Part shown: piece after piece, positions 25,563 to 33,890 of the stretch
Layout: each line of letters begins with the position of its first letter
Numbering within the stretch: the stretch's first letter is position 1
NCBI GenBank assembly: GCA_963797535.1
Contig: CAWCPQ010000001.1
Span: 2,232,001 to 2,296,000, forward strand
Reading direction: 5' to 3'
From: JAWWOL01 sp963797535
GTDB lineage: Bacteria; Actinomycetota; Actinomycetes; JAWWOL01
Length of the DNA: 64,000 nucleotides
Notes under the pieces: model-generated
Told to the model about the DNA's origin: nothing
The model's input: only the letters and a program-made list of their open reading frames with translations
Database searches by the model: none
Program-made: the position numbers and the translations under genes

Positions 25563-26186
25563 CTAATGGACCAAACCGCGCCGGAAGCCCAAGGCAACCG
25601 CCTGGGCGCGGTCGTTGACTCCGAGCTTGCGGAACAGCCGCCGAGCGTGGGTCTTGACCGTGTCCTCGGACAGGTAGAGCTCGCGGCCGATCTCGCCGTT
25701 GCTCTTGCCCTCACTCATGCCGCGCAGCACCTGCAGCTCGCGCTCGGTCAGGTCCGGCACGCCCAGCGGGGCGGGTTCGCGAACGGCCCGAGGGGTCGGG
25801 ATCCCGGCGACGAGCAGGTCGGCGCCGGCCAGCGCATGAGCGACCGCGGCACACAGCTCCTCGGTGGACACGTCGCGCTGCAGGAAGCCGCGCGCGCCAC
25901 CGGCGATCGCCTGGACGACCGAGTCGCGATCGTCTCCCTGAGCCATCACGACGACGTTGGCCTCCGGGTGGCTGCGAACCAGGCGGCGGGTGGCCTCCGA
26001 GGCACCGAGACCGGACAGCTGCAGCGACATCAGGACCAGGTCCGGGCGTTCCACGGGATAGCGCCGCAGCAGCTCTTCGCCCGTGTCGACCGTCTCGACC
26101 CGGTCGACGCCCGGCACTGCAGCGACGTTGCGGCGCAGGCCCTCGCGAACCGGGCGCAGGTCGTCGCAGATCAGGACGGTCGTCAT
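25563..26186 (-). CDS. bldM: BldM, atypical response regulator of development
   Basis: The 207-residue receiver plus LuxR-type protein has a C-terminus (GKSNGEIGRELYLSEDTVKT, then GVNDRAQAVALGFRRGLVH) nearly the same as Streptomyces BldM, the master regulator of aerial growth and sporulation genes, acting as a homodimer or as a WhiI heterodimer. The receiver keeps the acidic pair (LICDDLRPVREG), but the phosphorylated Asp position reads LVLMSLQLSGLG (Ser), and the conserved Lys is Arg (FLQRDVS), so phosphorylation control is unlikely. ATG 26186 overlaps the stop of an upstream 53-codon ORF. It sits directly upstream of shbA, as in Streptomyces. Confidence 0.92.
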   Translation of the reverse strand: MTTVLICDDLRPVREGLRRNVAAVPGVDRVETVDTGEELLRRYPVERPDLVLMSLQLSGLGASEATRRLVRSHPEANVVVMAQGDDRDSVVQAIAGGARGFLQRDVSTEELCAAVAHALAGADLLVAGIPTPRAVREPAPLGVPDLTERELQVLRGMSEGKSNGEIGRELYLSEDTVKTHARRLFRKLGVNDRAQAVALGFRRGLVH

Positions 26187-26344
26187 CGGGTAACCCGGGC
26201 GGTGCTGGTCGAGCCGGTCGAAGCGACGGGCAGCAGCAAGAGGACTCCATCCAGATGGCGGCCGGCGCGGCCGTCGAGCTCGTCGGTGGATGGCCGGACC
26301 CGGGCTGCCGAGAGCCCGCAGAGGCGCATCCCGCTGCCGCTCAT
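26183..26344 (-). CDS. 53-residue ORF translationally coupled to bldM
   Basis: This previously uncalled-looking small frame runs from ATG 26344 to a TGA that overlaps the bldM start (ATGA). GGGAGG lies six bases before its ATG, and about 86% of its third codon positions are G or C. The peptide starts MSGSGMRLCGLSAARVRP, has an acidic-basic middle (STDELDGRAGRHLDG) and a hydrophobic stretch VLLLLPVAS before STARVTR. No family is recognised. It may be a small partner protein, or a coupling leader that sets bldM translation. The competing in-frame extension of bldM over the same bases has poor codon bias. Confidence 0.55.
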   Translation of the reverse strand: MSGSGMRLCGLSAARVRPSTDELDGRAGRHLDGVLLLLPVASTGSTSTARVTR

Positions 26345-26477
26345 CCCGCACCTCCCGACTCACAGTGCGCCCCACCGACGCTTGTCTCCACGACTGGCAT
26401 CGGCACGCGAACGGGCCAGCGTGAGCGTTCCGGCGGAAAAGTCCGGATCAATCAAGATCCGCACGGCTCCCGTCGGC

Positions 26478-27407
26478 TCAAGCGCCCAGCAACTCCGCGA
26501 TATCGGGACGGTTCAGCCACTCTTCCCGCACGTTCGGCGGCAGGTCGCCAGCGATCGAGAGCACGGCGTTGCGAGCCGCGGCCAGGCTGCGGTCGCTCTC
26601 GTCCGGGTCGGTGTCGGCGAGCAGGGCCCCGAGCAGGGCACGGGACGGCCAGATCAGGGGCAACGTGGCCAAGCCCTCGGCGAGGGTGGCCGCCCGACGC
26701 AGGGTGACCGTGGCACCGTCGCTGCCGGCGTGCAGCTGAGCGACCCCGAGGAACAGCAAGCCCTTGGCCACGTGCCGCGGCGCGCGCGCCTCCTCGGCAC
26801 CCGACACAGCGGCCTCGGCCGCCTCCACCGCCTGCGCGATGTCGCCCTCGAGCAGCGCCACCTCGGCCCGTACCCAGTCCAGCCGCACCCGTTGGCGCCA
26901 CCAGTCGTCCCGTCCGGGAACCAGTGCGGCAGCCTCCGCCATCTCGGTGTTGGCGGCACTGAGATCACCCAGTCCGACCGCGTCCGCCGCCAGGCCGAGC
27001 CGGCAGTCGAACGCGGCCTCGCCCGTGCCGTCGGTCAGGGCCAGACCGCGCAGGTCCGTCTCGCGAGCGGCAGCGTGCCGACCGAGCTGACGATGGACGG
27101 AACCGACGGTCGCGGCGGCGAGGGCGGAGAACAGCCGCTGGTCAGCAGGCAGGTCGGGCGTCTCGCCCGCGTCGATCAGTGGCGCGAGCACCATGAGCGC
27201 GCCGCCGTAGCGGCCACCAGCACCCAGCGCAACGCCCAACAGCCAGGCAGCAGCGGTCACCTCTGCCCGGCGGCCCTGCTTCTGGGCAAGGACGACGGCC
27301 TGCTCGAGCACGCTGACGGCGTCGGCGGGGCGGCCGTGGAAGGCCGCGCGCTCGCCGGTCGCCAGCAGGGTCGCCAGATCGACCGAGCCCTGGACATCTA
27401 CGTTCAC
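26478..27407 (-). CDS. TPR-like helical repeat protein
   Basis: This 309-residue all-helical protein has tetratricopeptide-type repeats: ERAAFHGRPADAVSVLEQAV, GRRAEVTAAAWLLGVALGAG, RLFSALAAATVGSVHRQLGR, AANTEMAEAAALVPGRDDWW, LEGDIAQAVEAAEAAVSG and HVAKGLLFLGVAQLHAGSD. There is no signal, membrane or enzymatic motif, so a scaffold or regulatory role is likely. GTG 27407 is supported by GGAGG five bases upstream. It lies between the MerR/B12 regulator and bldM on one strand, so all may be co-expressed during development. Confidence 0.82.
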   Translation of the reverse strand: MNVDVQGSVDLATLLATGERAAFHGRPADAVSVLEQAVVLAQKQGRRAEVTAAAWLLGVALGAGGRYGGALMVLAPLIDAGETPDLPADQRLFSALAAATVGSVHRQLGRHAAARETDLRGLALTDGTGEAAFDCRLGLAADAVGLGDLSAANTEMAEAAALVPGRDDWWRQRVRLDWVRAEVALLEGDIAQAVEAAEAAVSGAEEARAPRHVAKGLLFLGVAQLHAGSDGATVTLRRAATLAEGLATLPLIWPSRALLGALLADTDPDESDRSLAAARNAVLSIAGDLPPNVREEWLNRPDIAELLGA

Positions 27408-27460
27408 GCCGCCTCCGGTGTTGTCGCGAGGGTATCGACGTCGACCGGGTTGCCGGTCGG

Positions 27461-28387
27461 CTAAAGACCCAACCGGTGCTCGACCAGCTCGACCGCATCC
27501 GAGACGTCGCGGCTGAACGCTGCTCTGGGCGGCAGATCCTCGAGCCACCAGCCGGCGCCGCCGAGCAGGATCGACGGGGGCGGGGAGGTAGCCGGCACGT
27601 CCCCGAGCAGTGCCGGGTCGCCCGTCGTGCGCAACGACGACCAGAGGAAGACGACGGCGGGCCCGACCCGGAGCACGGCCGCCGCGAGCGCGTCGGGAGG
27701 CACCGCGCCACCCAGGTTGCGGCTGGCGATTCCTCGCTCGGCCAACGCGGCGGCCAGGATGTGCAGCGGCAGCGCGTGGTAGTCGTCGGGGGCGCACGCC
27801 AGCAGCACCCGCGCCGGACCGGGCGGTTCCGGGGTTGCCGATGACCGCAACGCTGCCAGTGCGCTCTCGGCCAGCAGGTGCTCGACGTCGACCCCCTCGC
27901 CGGTGGCCTCCCAGCGTTCGCCGACTCCGTGCAGCACCGGCGCCACGAGCCCGTGCCAGGTCGTCGGCACACCGTGCTCCCGCAGCGAGCGCCGGATGGT
28001 GGCGGTGACCGTGGCTGCGTCGAGCGACATGGCGGCCCTCGCCAGCCCGCGGACGTCGGGGCTGCTGCCGGGCATGGCGACGACCCGGCCACCACCGGCT
28101 TGATGTTGAACCGGTTCCGGCGCGGTTGTCTCGGCGGTGCTCTCGTTCGCGCCGGACAGCACCAGCCGCGCCGCATCCCCTGGCGGCACCCCGGCCGCTG
28201 TCAGCCGGCGCATCACCTGCAGCCGCTCGACATCGGCGTCGGAGAAGCGCCGGTGCGCACCGAACGTGTGCGCGCTGGGACCGAGGCCGTACCGCCGGTC
28301 CCAGGTTCTGAGCGTGGCCGGCGCGACCCCCAGCCGGCGGGCAACCGCCGATACGGGGTAGCGCGGGGTCGAGTCGGCAGGAACCAC
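27461..28387 (-). CDS. MerR-type regulator with cobalamin-binding-like domain
   Basis: The protein has about 308 residues. The N-terminal winged helix (PRYPVSAVARRLGVAPATLR, TWDRRYGLGPSAHTFGAHRR) is a MerR-type DNA reader. It is followed by a helical segment with WHGLVAPVLHGVGERWEATG, the four-helix B12-cap domain of CarH/LitR-like proteins, and a Rossmann-like domain with VFLWSSLR and ILLGGAGWW. The cobalamin motif ExHxxG reads DYHALP here: the His ligand is kept but Gly is replaced by Pro. CarH relatives are light sensors that use adenosylcobalamin. The start is uncertain: GTG 28387 or TTG 28423. It diverges from whiD. Confidence 0.82.
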   Translation of the reverse strand: MVPADSTPRYPVSAVARRLGVAPATLRTWDRRYGLGPSAHTFGAHRRFSDADVERLQVMRRLTAAGVPPGDAARLVLSGANESTAETTAPEPVQHQAGGGRVVAMPGSSPDVRGLARAAMSLDAATVTATIRRSLREHGVPTTWHGLVAPVLHGVGERWEATGEGVDVEHLLAESALAALRSSATPEPPGPARVLLACAPDDYHALPLHILAAALAERGIASRNLGGAVPPDALAAAVLRVGPAVVFLWSSLRTTGDPALLGDVPATSPPPSILLGGAGWWLEDLPPRAAFSRDVSDAVELVEHRLGL

Positions 28388-28565
28388 CCTGCCGATGATG
28401 CGGCTCCGCGCCGCGGACCACAACCGGAAGCCGGCCTGCGGCGAACTATTTGGTGAGCTGTGGGGTCAACCGCCCTTGTGCAGCGGGTTGAACAATGTCT
28501 GAAGCGGTTATATCGTGCTGCATCGGGCCTCTGACCCCGGCCTCGAAAGAAAGGGTGGACCTGCC

Positions 28566-28851
28566 ATGAGCGACCTGTCGCGACTTCCCGGACCGATCAC
28601 CGAGCACTGGGAGTGGCAGCAGCTGGCCGCCTGCTCGGGCCTGGGCACGGAGGCGTTCTTCCACCCCGACGGCCAGCGCGGTCAGCGCCGGCTGAGCCGG
28701 GAACGGGCCGCGAAGGCCGTCTGCGCCACGCTGCCCCGTCCTGGCAGCCTGCGCTGCACACGCACTGGCAGTCCGGGAGCCGTACGGCGTGTGGGGCGGG
28801 ATGTCGGAGTCGGACCGGGAGGCGATCTTCGCCCGCAACGCCGCCTGCTGA
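28566..28851 (+). pseudogene. whiD: whiD (WhiB-family Fe-S regulator) with a one-base frameshift
   Basis: The frame from ATG 28566 begins MSDLSRLPGPITEHWEWQ and carries Cys23 (QLAACSG), FFHPDGQRG and Cys53 (AKAVCAT), exactly like WhiD/WhiB3. It then turns to Arg/Pro-rich nonsense. Dropping one C near 28727–28731 continues as CPVLAACAAHALAV, REPYGVWGGMSESDREAIF and a stop at 28851. That supplies Cys56 and Cys62 (C-x29-C-x2-C-x5-C) and the GVWGG turn that contacts the sigma factor. The restored protein is about 95 residues. Streptomyces WhiD is needed for spore maturation. Whether this is a true mutation or a sequence error cannot be decided here. Confidence 0.85.
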
Positions 28852-28905
28852 GGATCGTTCGCTTTGTACGGTTGGCATTCCGCACCCGGACAACTTCGGA
28901 GAGCC

Positions 28906-29691
28906 ATGACCTCGCCCGCTGACCCGTTCATCGCTGCCCTCAGGGCCAACCACGACGTACTCGCGACACTGGTCAAGAATCTTGATCACGACGCACTGAC
29001 CGGTCCCTCGGCCGACACCGAATGGGACATCTCGCAAGTGCTGAGCCACCTCGGGAGCGGGGCCGAGATCACCCTCAACGGCCTTCGTAGCAGCCTGGAC
29101 CCGAGCATCGAGGCAGCTCCCAACCCCGAGATCTGGGACCGCTGGAACGCCATGAGCCCCGAGGACCGGCTGACCGGCTTCCTAGCTGCGAACGAGGCGC
29201 TGGTCTCGGCGTACGAAGGTCTCGACGACGCGATCCGCAACGAGATCCGGGTCGACATGGGCTTCCTGCCCGAGCCGGTCGGCCTCGAGGTGCCGGTGCA
29301 GTTCCGGTTGAACGAGGCGGCCCTGCACTCGTGGGACGTGCGCTGGTCACTCGACCCGGCGGCCACCCTCACCGAGACCGAGGCCGCACTCCTGATCGAT
29401 CAGACGGTCTTCATGCTGGGCTGGATCGGGCACGCCGACGCCCTCAGCAGTCCGGTCACCCTGGTTGTCACGACCACCGGCCCGGACCTGTCGTTCGGGC
29501 TGAGCATCGCTGACGCGGTCACCGTCGTCGACGTGCCGGACGACGCTGCGGGCACCCTGACGTTGCCGGCTGAGGCGTGGATCCGACTCGCGACCGGTCG
29601 GCTCACCGCTCCGCGCACCCCGCCGAGCGTGCGACTCGAGTCGGCCGAGGTCGACCTCGACGACCTCCGCGCCGTCTTCCCCGGCTACTGA
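28906..29691 (+). CDS. DinB/maleylpyruvate isomerase-like (mycothiol-dependent type) protein
   Basis: The 261-residue protein of the DinB-like four-helix fold begins PFIAALRANHDVLATLVKNL, has the metal-site His in QVLSHLGSGAEI and the second in NEAALHSWDVRWSLDP, and a C-terminal MDMPI-type beta domain (AGTLTLPAEAWIRLATGRL). Family members include mycothiol-dependent maleylpyruvate isomerase and mycothiol S-transferases; the exact reaction here is unknown. ATG 28906 follows CGGAGAG. It starts 54 bases after the restored whiD stop and could be read on the same transcript. Confidence 0.85.
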   Translation: MTSPADPFIAALRANHDVLATLVKNLDHDALTGPSADTEWDISQVLSHLGSGAEITLNGLRSSLDPSIEAAPNPEIWDRWNAMSPEDRLTGFLAANEALVSAYEGLDDAIRNEIRVDMGFLPEPVGLEVPVQFRLNEAALHSWDVRWSLDPAATLTETEAALLIDQTVFMLGWIGHADALSSPVTLVVTTTGPDLSFGLSIADAVTVVDVPDDAAGTLTLPAEAWIRLATGRLTAPRTPPSVRLESAEVDLDDLRAVFPGY

Positions 29692-29770
29692 TCCGGCCGC
29701 TCCAGTCGCCGCCGCGCGAACCCGATAACTCACAGGGGTGCGAACCGCCGCGCCGCTGGGAGGGGGCCGC

Positions 29771-31039
29771 GTGCCAAGGCAACGTACCGCCGCCGAGTCA
29801 CAGGTGGCTGACCTGCTGCGGACGGCCAAGGAGTCGTTGCAGATCAGCGTTGCCTTCCTGAGCCGCATGGACGGCACCACGCAGCACCTCGAGGTGGTCG
29901 AGTCCTCCGTACCCTTCCTCTTCAAGGAAGGTGCGACCCAAAAGCAGGAAACGACGTTCTGCCAGGCGATCCTGGACGGCAAGCTGCCGGCCGTGATCCC
30001 GGACGTCAAGGCGTTCCCGGTGGCGATGGCGCTGCCGGCCGCGCGGCTGCCCCGTATCCGCAGCTACGTCTCCGTGCCGGTGGTGCTCAGCGACGGAACG
30101 ATGTACGGCACGTTCTGCGCGGCAGGCCTGACCTCGGACAAGGGCTTGAGCAAGCGGGACAAGTCGCTGATGGAGGTGCTCGCCCATGCCGCAGCGGTCA
30201 TCATCGAGCCGGGCCTGCGCGAGCGCCGGCAACGGGACGAGATCGCGGGGCGCCTGTCGCCGGTGATCCTCGCCGGCGGTCCCGTGGTCGTGCTGCAGCC
30301 CATCGTCGACCTGACCACCAGCATCCGGGTCGGCGCCGAGGCGTTGAGCCGCTTCCCTCGCGAGTGGAACAAGGCCCCTGACGTGTGCTTCGCCGAGGCG
30401 CACAGCATCGGGGAGGGCGACCTGCTCGAGCTGCTCGCACTGGCCGGTGCCGCCGCACACCTGGGCCAGGTCTCCGGCTACGTCGCGATGAACATCTCGC
30501 CGTCCACGCTGCTGAGTCCGGGAGCTGCCGCGTTCTTCCGGTCACTGCCGCTGGAGCGGATCCTGCTCGAGCTGTCCGAGCACGACCGGGTCGAGGACTA
30601 CGACGCGCTGCGCCAGGTGCTGGCGCCGTTGAGAGAACGCGGGATGCGCCTCGCCATCGATGACGTGGGCGCCGGCTTCTCGTCGTTGCGCCACATCGTC
30701 CTGACCCGACCCGACGTCCTGAAGCTCGACCGCACCCTGGTCGACGGGGTCGGCAACGACCCGGTCCTGCGGACGCTGGTCCAGTCGCTGGTCGACTTCG
30801 GCCACGGCATGAGCGCCAAGGTCGTCGCTGAGGGCATCGAGACCGGAGCCGACGCAGCCGTCCTGCTGACGCTCGGCGTCGACTATGGGCAGGGCTGGTA
30901 CTACGGGCGGCCGGGCAGCGTCGAGGACCTGCTGGCGAGGGACTCCGGGCGCGTCGGCGGGGCTGCGGCCAAGCCCGTACCCGCCCAGCCGACGGGTGCG
31001 GAGGATCGCGTCGCCGACATGACGTCGCAGCCGCTGTAA
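29771..31039 (+). CDS. GAF–EAL cyclic-di-GMP phosphodiesterase
   Basis: The 422-residue cytosolic protein has a GAF sensor domain at about residues 15–160 (LLRTAKESLQISVAFLSRM, RIRSYVSVPVVLSDGTMYGT), then an EAL domain. The catalytic and metal residues are all visible: GAEALSRF, MNISPSTL, LLELSEHD, IDDVGAGFSSLRH, LKLDRTLVDG and KVVAEGIET. It should therefore hydrolyse c-di-GMP to pGpG in response to a ligand bound by GAF. GTG 29771 has GGGAGGGGG just upstream; GTG 29738 is also possible. In actinomycetes c-di-GMP controls development through BldD and RsiG, which fits this neighbourhood. Confidence 0.9.
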   Translation: MPRQRTAAESQVADLLRTAKESLQISVAFLSRMDGTTQHLEVVESSVPFLFKEGATQKQETTFCQAILDGKLPAVIPDVKAFPVAMALPAARLPRIRSYVSVPVVLSDGTMYGTFCAAGLTSDKGLSKRDKSLMEVLAHAAAVIIEPGLRERRQRDEIAGRLSPVILAGGPVVVLQPIVDLTTSIRVGAEALSRFPREWNKAPDVCFAEAHSIGEGDLLELLALAGAAAHLGQVSGYVAMNISPSTLLSPGAAAFFRSLPLERILLELSEHDRVEDYDALRQVLAPLRERGMRLAIDDVGAGFSSLRHIVLTRPDVLKLDRTLVDGVGNDPVLRTLVQSLVDFGHGMSAKVVAEGIETGADAAVLLTLGVDYGQGWYYGRPGSVEDLLARDSGRVGGAAAKPVPAQPTGAEDRVADMTSQPL

Positions 31040-31057
31040 GTTCTCGTACGAGGCAAC

Positions 31058-31795
31058 ATGACCTGTCAGATCGAAGCGCTGTGCATCGACGCGAACGCCC
31101 CGCTGCGTCTCGCGCAATTCTGGTCCGCCCTCCTGGGCTGGCAACAGGCCGACGACCCGCGGGCCGGCGTCGCACTGCTGCCCAGCGATGACACCGGGTT
31201 CGGGCTCCGGTTTTTGCCCACCCAGCAGCAGAAGACCAGCAAGAACCAGGCGCACTTCGACCTGACCAGCAGCTCACCGGAGGACCAGCAACGGACGGTG
31301 GCGCGGTCGCTCGAGCTGGGCGGTCGGCACATCGACGTCGGCCAGCGACCCGATGAGGGACACGTGGTGCTCGCGGATCCCGAAGGCAACGAGTTCTGCG
31401 TCATCGAGGCCGGCAACAAGTTCCTCGCGGAGTGCGGCTTCGTCGGCGCTCTCTCGTGCGACGGGTCGCAAGCGGTGGGCTACTTCTGGAGCGCAGCGCT
31501 TGACTGGCCGTTGGTCTGGGATCAGGACCAGGAGACGGCAATCCGCTCGCCCCACGGCGGTCCGAAGGTCACCTGGGGCGGTCCGCCGGTGCCCCCCAAG
31601 ACCGGGAGGAACCGGCTCCGGTTCGACCTGACGCCACCCCCCGGCGGTGATCAGGAGGCCGAGGTCGAGCGTCTCGTCTCGCTCGGCGCCGTGCGGATCG
31701 GCTTCGAGCCGGGTGGTCGCGACCGGGTCGCCATGGCCGACCCGGACGGCAACGAGTTCTGCGTGACAACCTCGCCGGAAGTGCCGGCCGGGTAG
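31058..31795 (+). CDS. Two-domain VOC (glyoxalase-like) protein
   Basis: The 245-residue protein is made of two glyoxalase/VOC halves. Each has LAQFWSALLGW- or VGYFWSAALDW-type helices and ends LADPEGNEFCVIEA or MADPDGNEFCVTTS, the metal-ligand Glu strand. It resembles the glyoxalase-like proteins common in actinobacteria, whose substrates are mostly unknown (antibiotic binding, dioxygenase or epimerase roles are possible). It starts 18 bases after the EAL gene stop, so cotranscription is likely. Confidence 0.85.
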   Translation: MTCQIEALCIDANAPLRLAQFWSALLGWQQADDPRAGVALLPSDDTGFGLRFLPTQQQKTSKNQAHFDLTSSSPEDQQRTVARSLELGGRHIDVGQRPDEGHVVLADPEGNEFCVIEAGNKFLAECGFVGALSCDGSQAVGYFWSAALDWPLVWDQDQETAIRSPHGGPKVTWGGPPVPPKTGRNRLRFDLTPPPGGDQEAEVERLVSLGAVRIGFEPGGRDRVAMADPDGNEFCVTTSPEVPAG

Positions 31796-31797
31796 AG

Positions 31798-32061
31798 CTA
31801 GGCGCTGCGGTTCGAGTCGCTGAACGCGGTGCAGCCACACGCGGAGGGAAGCCGTCCGCTGTCCGCCTCGCAGGCGCCCCTGACCTGCTGACCCGCGCGC
31901 CATTCCGCACCGAAGGCCCCACTGTGCCAAGCCGACGAGTGGCCGCAGTCGCAGGGGCGGAACAGGCGAAGGTAGGCGCCGGGCTGGCCAGCCGGTGGCA
32001 GCGTGGCAGCGGGTCGACCGAACCCGCCGGCCTGCGCCCACGTGACCGAAGGTGGAATCAT
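31798..32061 (-). CDS. 87-residue Cys-rich hypothetical protein
   Basis: The small protein has five Cys residues (37, 39, 64, 75, 77) in RPCDCGHSSAWHSGAFGAEW, GACEADSG and SACGCTAF. The paired CxC motifs plus His41 and His46 suggest metal binding or disulfides. ATG 32061 has GGGGGAG six bases upstream, and codon third positions favour G/C, so translation is plausible. The upstream frame to 32124 has no such support. It lies downstream of groEL on the same strand, past a strong terminator, and its stop nearly touches the VOC gene stop. The family is not recognised. Confidence 0.5.
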   Translation of the reverse strand: MIPPSVTWAQAGGFGRPAATLPPAGQPGAYLRLFRPCDCGHSSAWHSGAFGAEWRAGQQVRGACEADSGRLPSACGCTAFSDSNRSA

Positions 32062-32172
32062 CCGAGCTCCCCCGATGCATTTGGGATCAGGCAACCGTTT
32101 GCCACAGGGGTTATCGGCAACCAACGGCGAGATGTGCTGGGCCGTACGGGTGCAGCGGCGCGCTGCATGACG

Positions 32173-32205
32173 AAGGCCCGCCCGGACGGTGTCCGGGCGG
32201 GCCTT
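32173..32205 (-). terminator. Strong hairpin terminator after groEL
   Basis: This is a perfect 15-base-pair stem (AAGGCCCGCCCGGAC with its complement) around a three-base GGT loop, 12 bases beyond the groEL stop. The sequence is nearly symmetrical, so it could act in both directions. Confidence 0.8.
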
Positions 32206-32216
32206 TCGTGGCGCTA

Positions 32217-33845
32217 CTAGTGGCTGTGGCCGTGCCCACCGTGGCTGTGACCAGCGGGCTGGTCAGCGTCGTCCTCGGGCTTGTCGACAACGAGCGCGTC
32301 GGTGGTCAGGACCATCGCGGCGATCGAGGCGGCGTTGACGACCGCGGAACGGGTGACCTTGACCGGGTCGACGACACCGCTGGCGACCAGGTCGCCGTAC
32401 TCGTCGGTCTGGGCGTTGTAGCCGTTGCCGAAGCCGAGCTCGCGGACCTTCTGGACCACGACATAGCCTTCCTTGCCGGCGTTCTCGGCAATCCAGCGCA
32501 GCGGCTCGTCGACAGCCTTGCGGACGATCGAGACGCCAGTGGCCTCGTCGCCGGTGAGGCCGAGGTTGTCGTTGAGGACAGCCGAGGCGTGCACCAGGGC
32601 GGAGCCACCGCCGGAGACGATGCCCTCCTCCACGGCCGCGCGGGTCGCCGAGATGGCGTCCTCGAGACGGTGCTTGCGCTCCTTGAGCTCGACCTCGGTG
32701 GCCGCGCCCACGCGGATGACGCAGACGCCGCCGGAGAGCTTGGCGAGCCGCTCCTGCAGCTTCTCGCGGTCCCAGTCCGAGTCGGAGTTCTCGATCTCGG
32801 CCTTGATCTGGCGAACGCGGTCGGCGATGGCAGCGCCGTCGCCGCCACCGTCGACGAACGTGGTGTCGTCCTTGGTGACGGTGATGCGACGGGCGGTGCC
32901 GAGAACCTCGAGACCAACCTGGTCGAGCTTGAGGCCGACCTCGGGCGCGATGACCTGGGCGCCGGTGAGCACCGCGATGTCCTCGAGCATGGCCTTGCGG
33001 CGGTCCCCGAAGCCGGGCGCCTTGACCGCGACGGCGTTGAAGGTGCCGCGGATCTTGTTGACCACCAGGGTCGAAAGCGCCTCGCCGTCGACGTCCTCGG
33101 CGATGATCACGAGCGACTTGCCGGCGCCGACGACCTTCTCGAGCACGGGCAGCAGGTCGGAGACGGACGAGATCTTGCCAGCGGTGATCAGCACGTACGG
33201 GTTGTCGAAGACGGCCTCCATCCGCTCCTGGTCGGTGACGAAGTACGGCGAGATGTAGCCCTTGTCGAACTGCAGGCCCTCGGTGAACTCGAGCTCGAGC
33301 CCCATCGTGTTGGCCTCTTCGACGGTGATGACGCCGTCCTTGCCGACCTTCTCGAACGCCTCGGCGATGAGCTCGCCGATCGCCTTGTCCTGGGCGGAGA
33401 TGGACGCGACCTGGGCGATCTCCTCGCGGGTCTGCACCTCGCTCGCGACGCGGAGCAGCTCGTCGGAGACGGCAGCCACTGCGGCTTCAATCCCCTTCTT
33501 CAGCCCGATCGGGGAAGCGCCGGCGGCGACGTTGCGCAGGCCTTCCTTGACCATGGCCTGGGCCAGCACGGTCGCGGTGGTCGTGCCGTCACCCGCGACG
33601 TCGTTCGTCTTGGTGGCGACCTCCTTGGCCAGCTGGGCGCCCATGTTCTCGTACGGGTTGGTCAGCTCGATCTCACGGGCGATGGTCACGCCGTCGTTGG
33701 TGATCGTCGGGGCGCCGAACTTCTTGTCGATGACGACGTTGCGGCCCTTGGGGCCGAGCGTCACCTTGACGGCGTTGGCCAGGGCGTCCACGCCGCGCTC
33801 GAGCGACTGGCGGGCGTCCCCGGAGAATTCAAGGATCTTGGGCAT
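32217..33845 (-). CDS. groEL: 60-kDa chaperonin GroEL1
   Basis: The 542-residue cytosolic chaperonin forms ring complexes that fold proteins with GroES and ATP. All family blocks are present: VTLGPKGRNVVIDKKFGAPT, NDVAGDGTTTATVLAQAMV, EGIVSGGGSALVHA and the equatorial GNGYNAQTDEYGDLV. The C-terminus is His-rich (HSHGGHGHSH) instead of the Gly-Met repeats, which marks the actinobacterial GroEL1 type encoded after groES. It lies 120 bases after groES, with an intervening hairpin, and both are under the CIRCE operators upstream of groES. Confidence 0.97.
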   Translation of the reverse strand: MPKILEFSGDARQSLERGVDALANAVKVTLGPKGRNVVIDKKFGAPTITNDGVTIAREIELTNPYENMGAQLAKEVATKTNDVAGDGTTTATVLAQAMVKEGLRNVAAGASPIGLKKGIEAAVAAVSDELLRVASEVQTREEIAQVASISAQDKAIGELIAEAFEKVGKDGVITVEEANTMGLELEFTEGLQFDKGYISPYFVTDQERMEAVFDNPYVLITAGKISSVSDLLPVLEKVVGAGKSLVIIAEDVDGEALSTLVVNKIRGTFNAVAVKAPGFGDRRKAMLEDIAVLTGAQVIAPEVGLKLDQVGLEVLGTARRITVTKDDTTFVDGGGDGAAIADRVRQIKAEIENSDSDWDREKLQERLAKLSGGVCVIRVGAATEVELKERKHRLEDAISATRAAVEEGIVSGGGSALVHASAVLNDNLGLTGDEATGVSIVRKAVDEPLRWIAENAGKEGYVVVQKVRELGFGNGYNAQTDEYGDLVASGVVDPVKVTRSAVVNAASIAAMVLTTDALVVDKPEDDADQPAGHSHGGHGHSH

Positions 33846-33890
33846 CTGTGTGCTGTCCTCTCGGGACTGAGGTTGTTCGAGAAAAGGGAA

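Noticed and set aside
24885..27464. 859-codon plus-strand open frame opposite shbA, bldM and the TPR gene
   Set aside because: Antisense shadow; the minus-strand proteins have clear family motifs and ribosome-binding sites.
31790..31830. tRNA-like GGTTCGAGTC stretch
   Set aside because: No acceptor or anticodon stems can be formed around it; it is the end of a small minus-strand gene.
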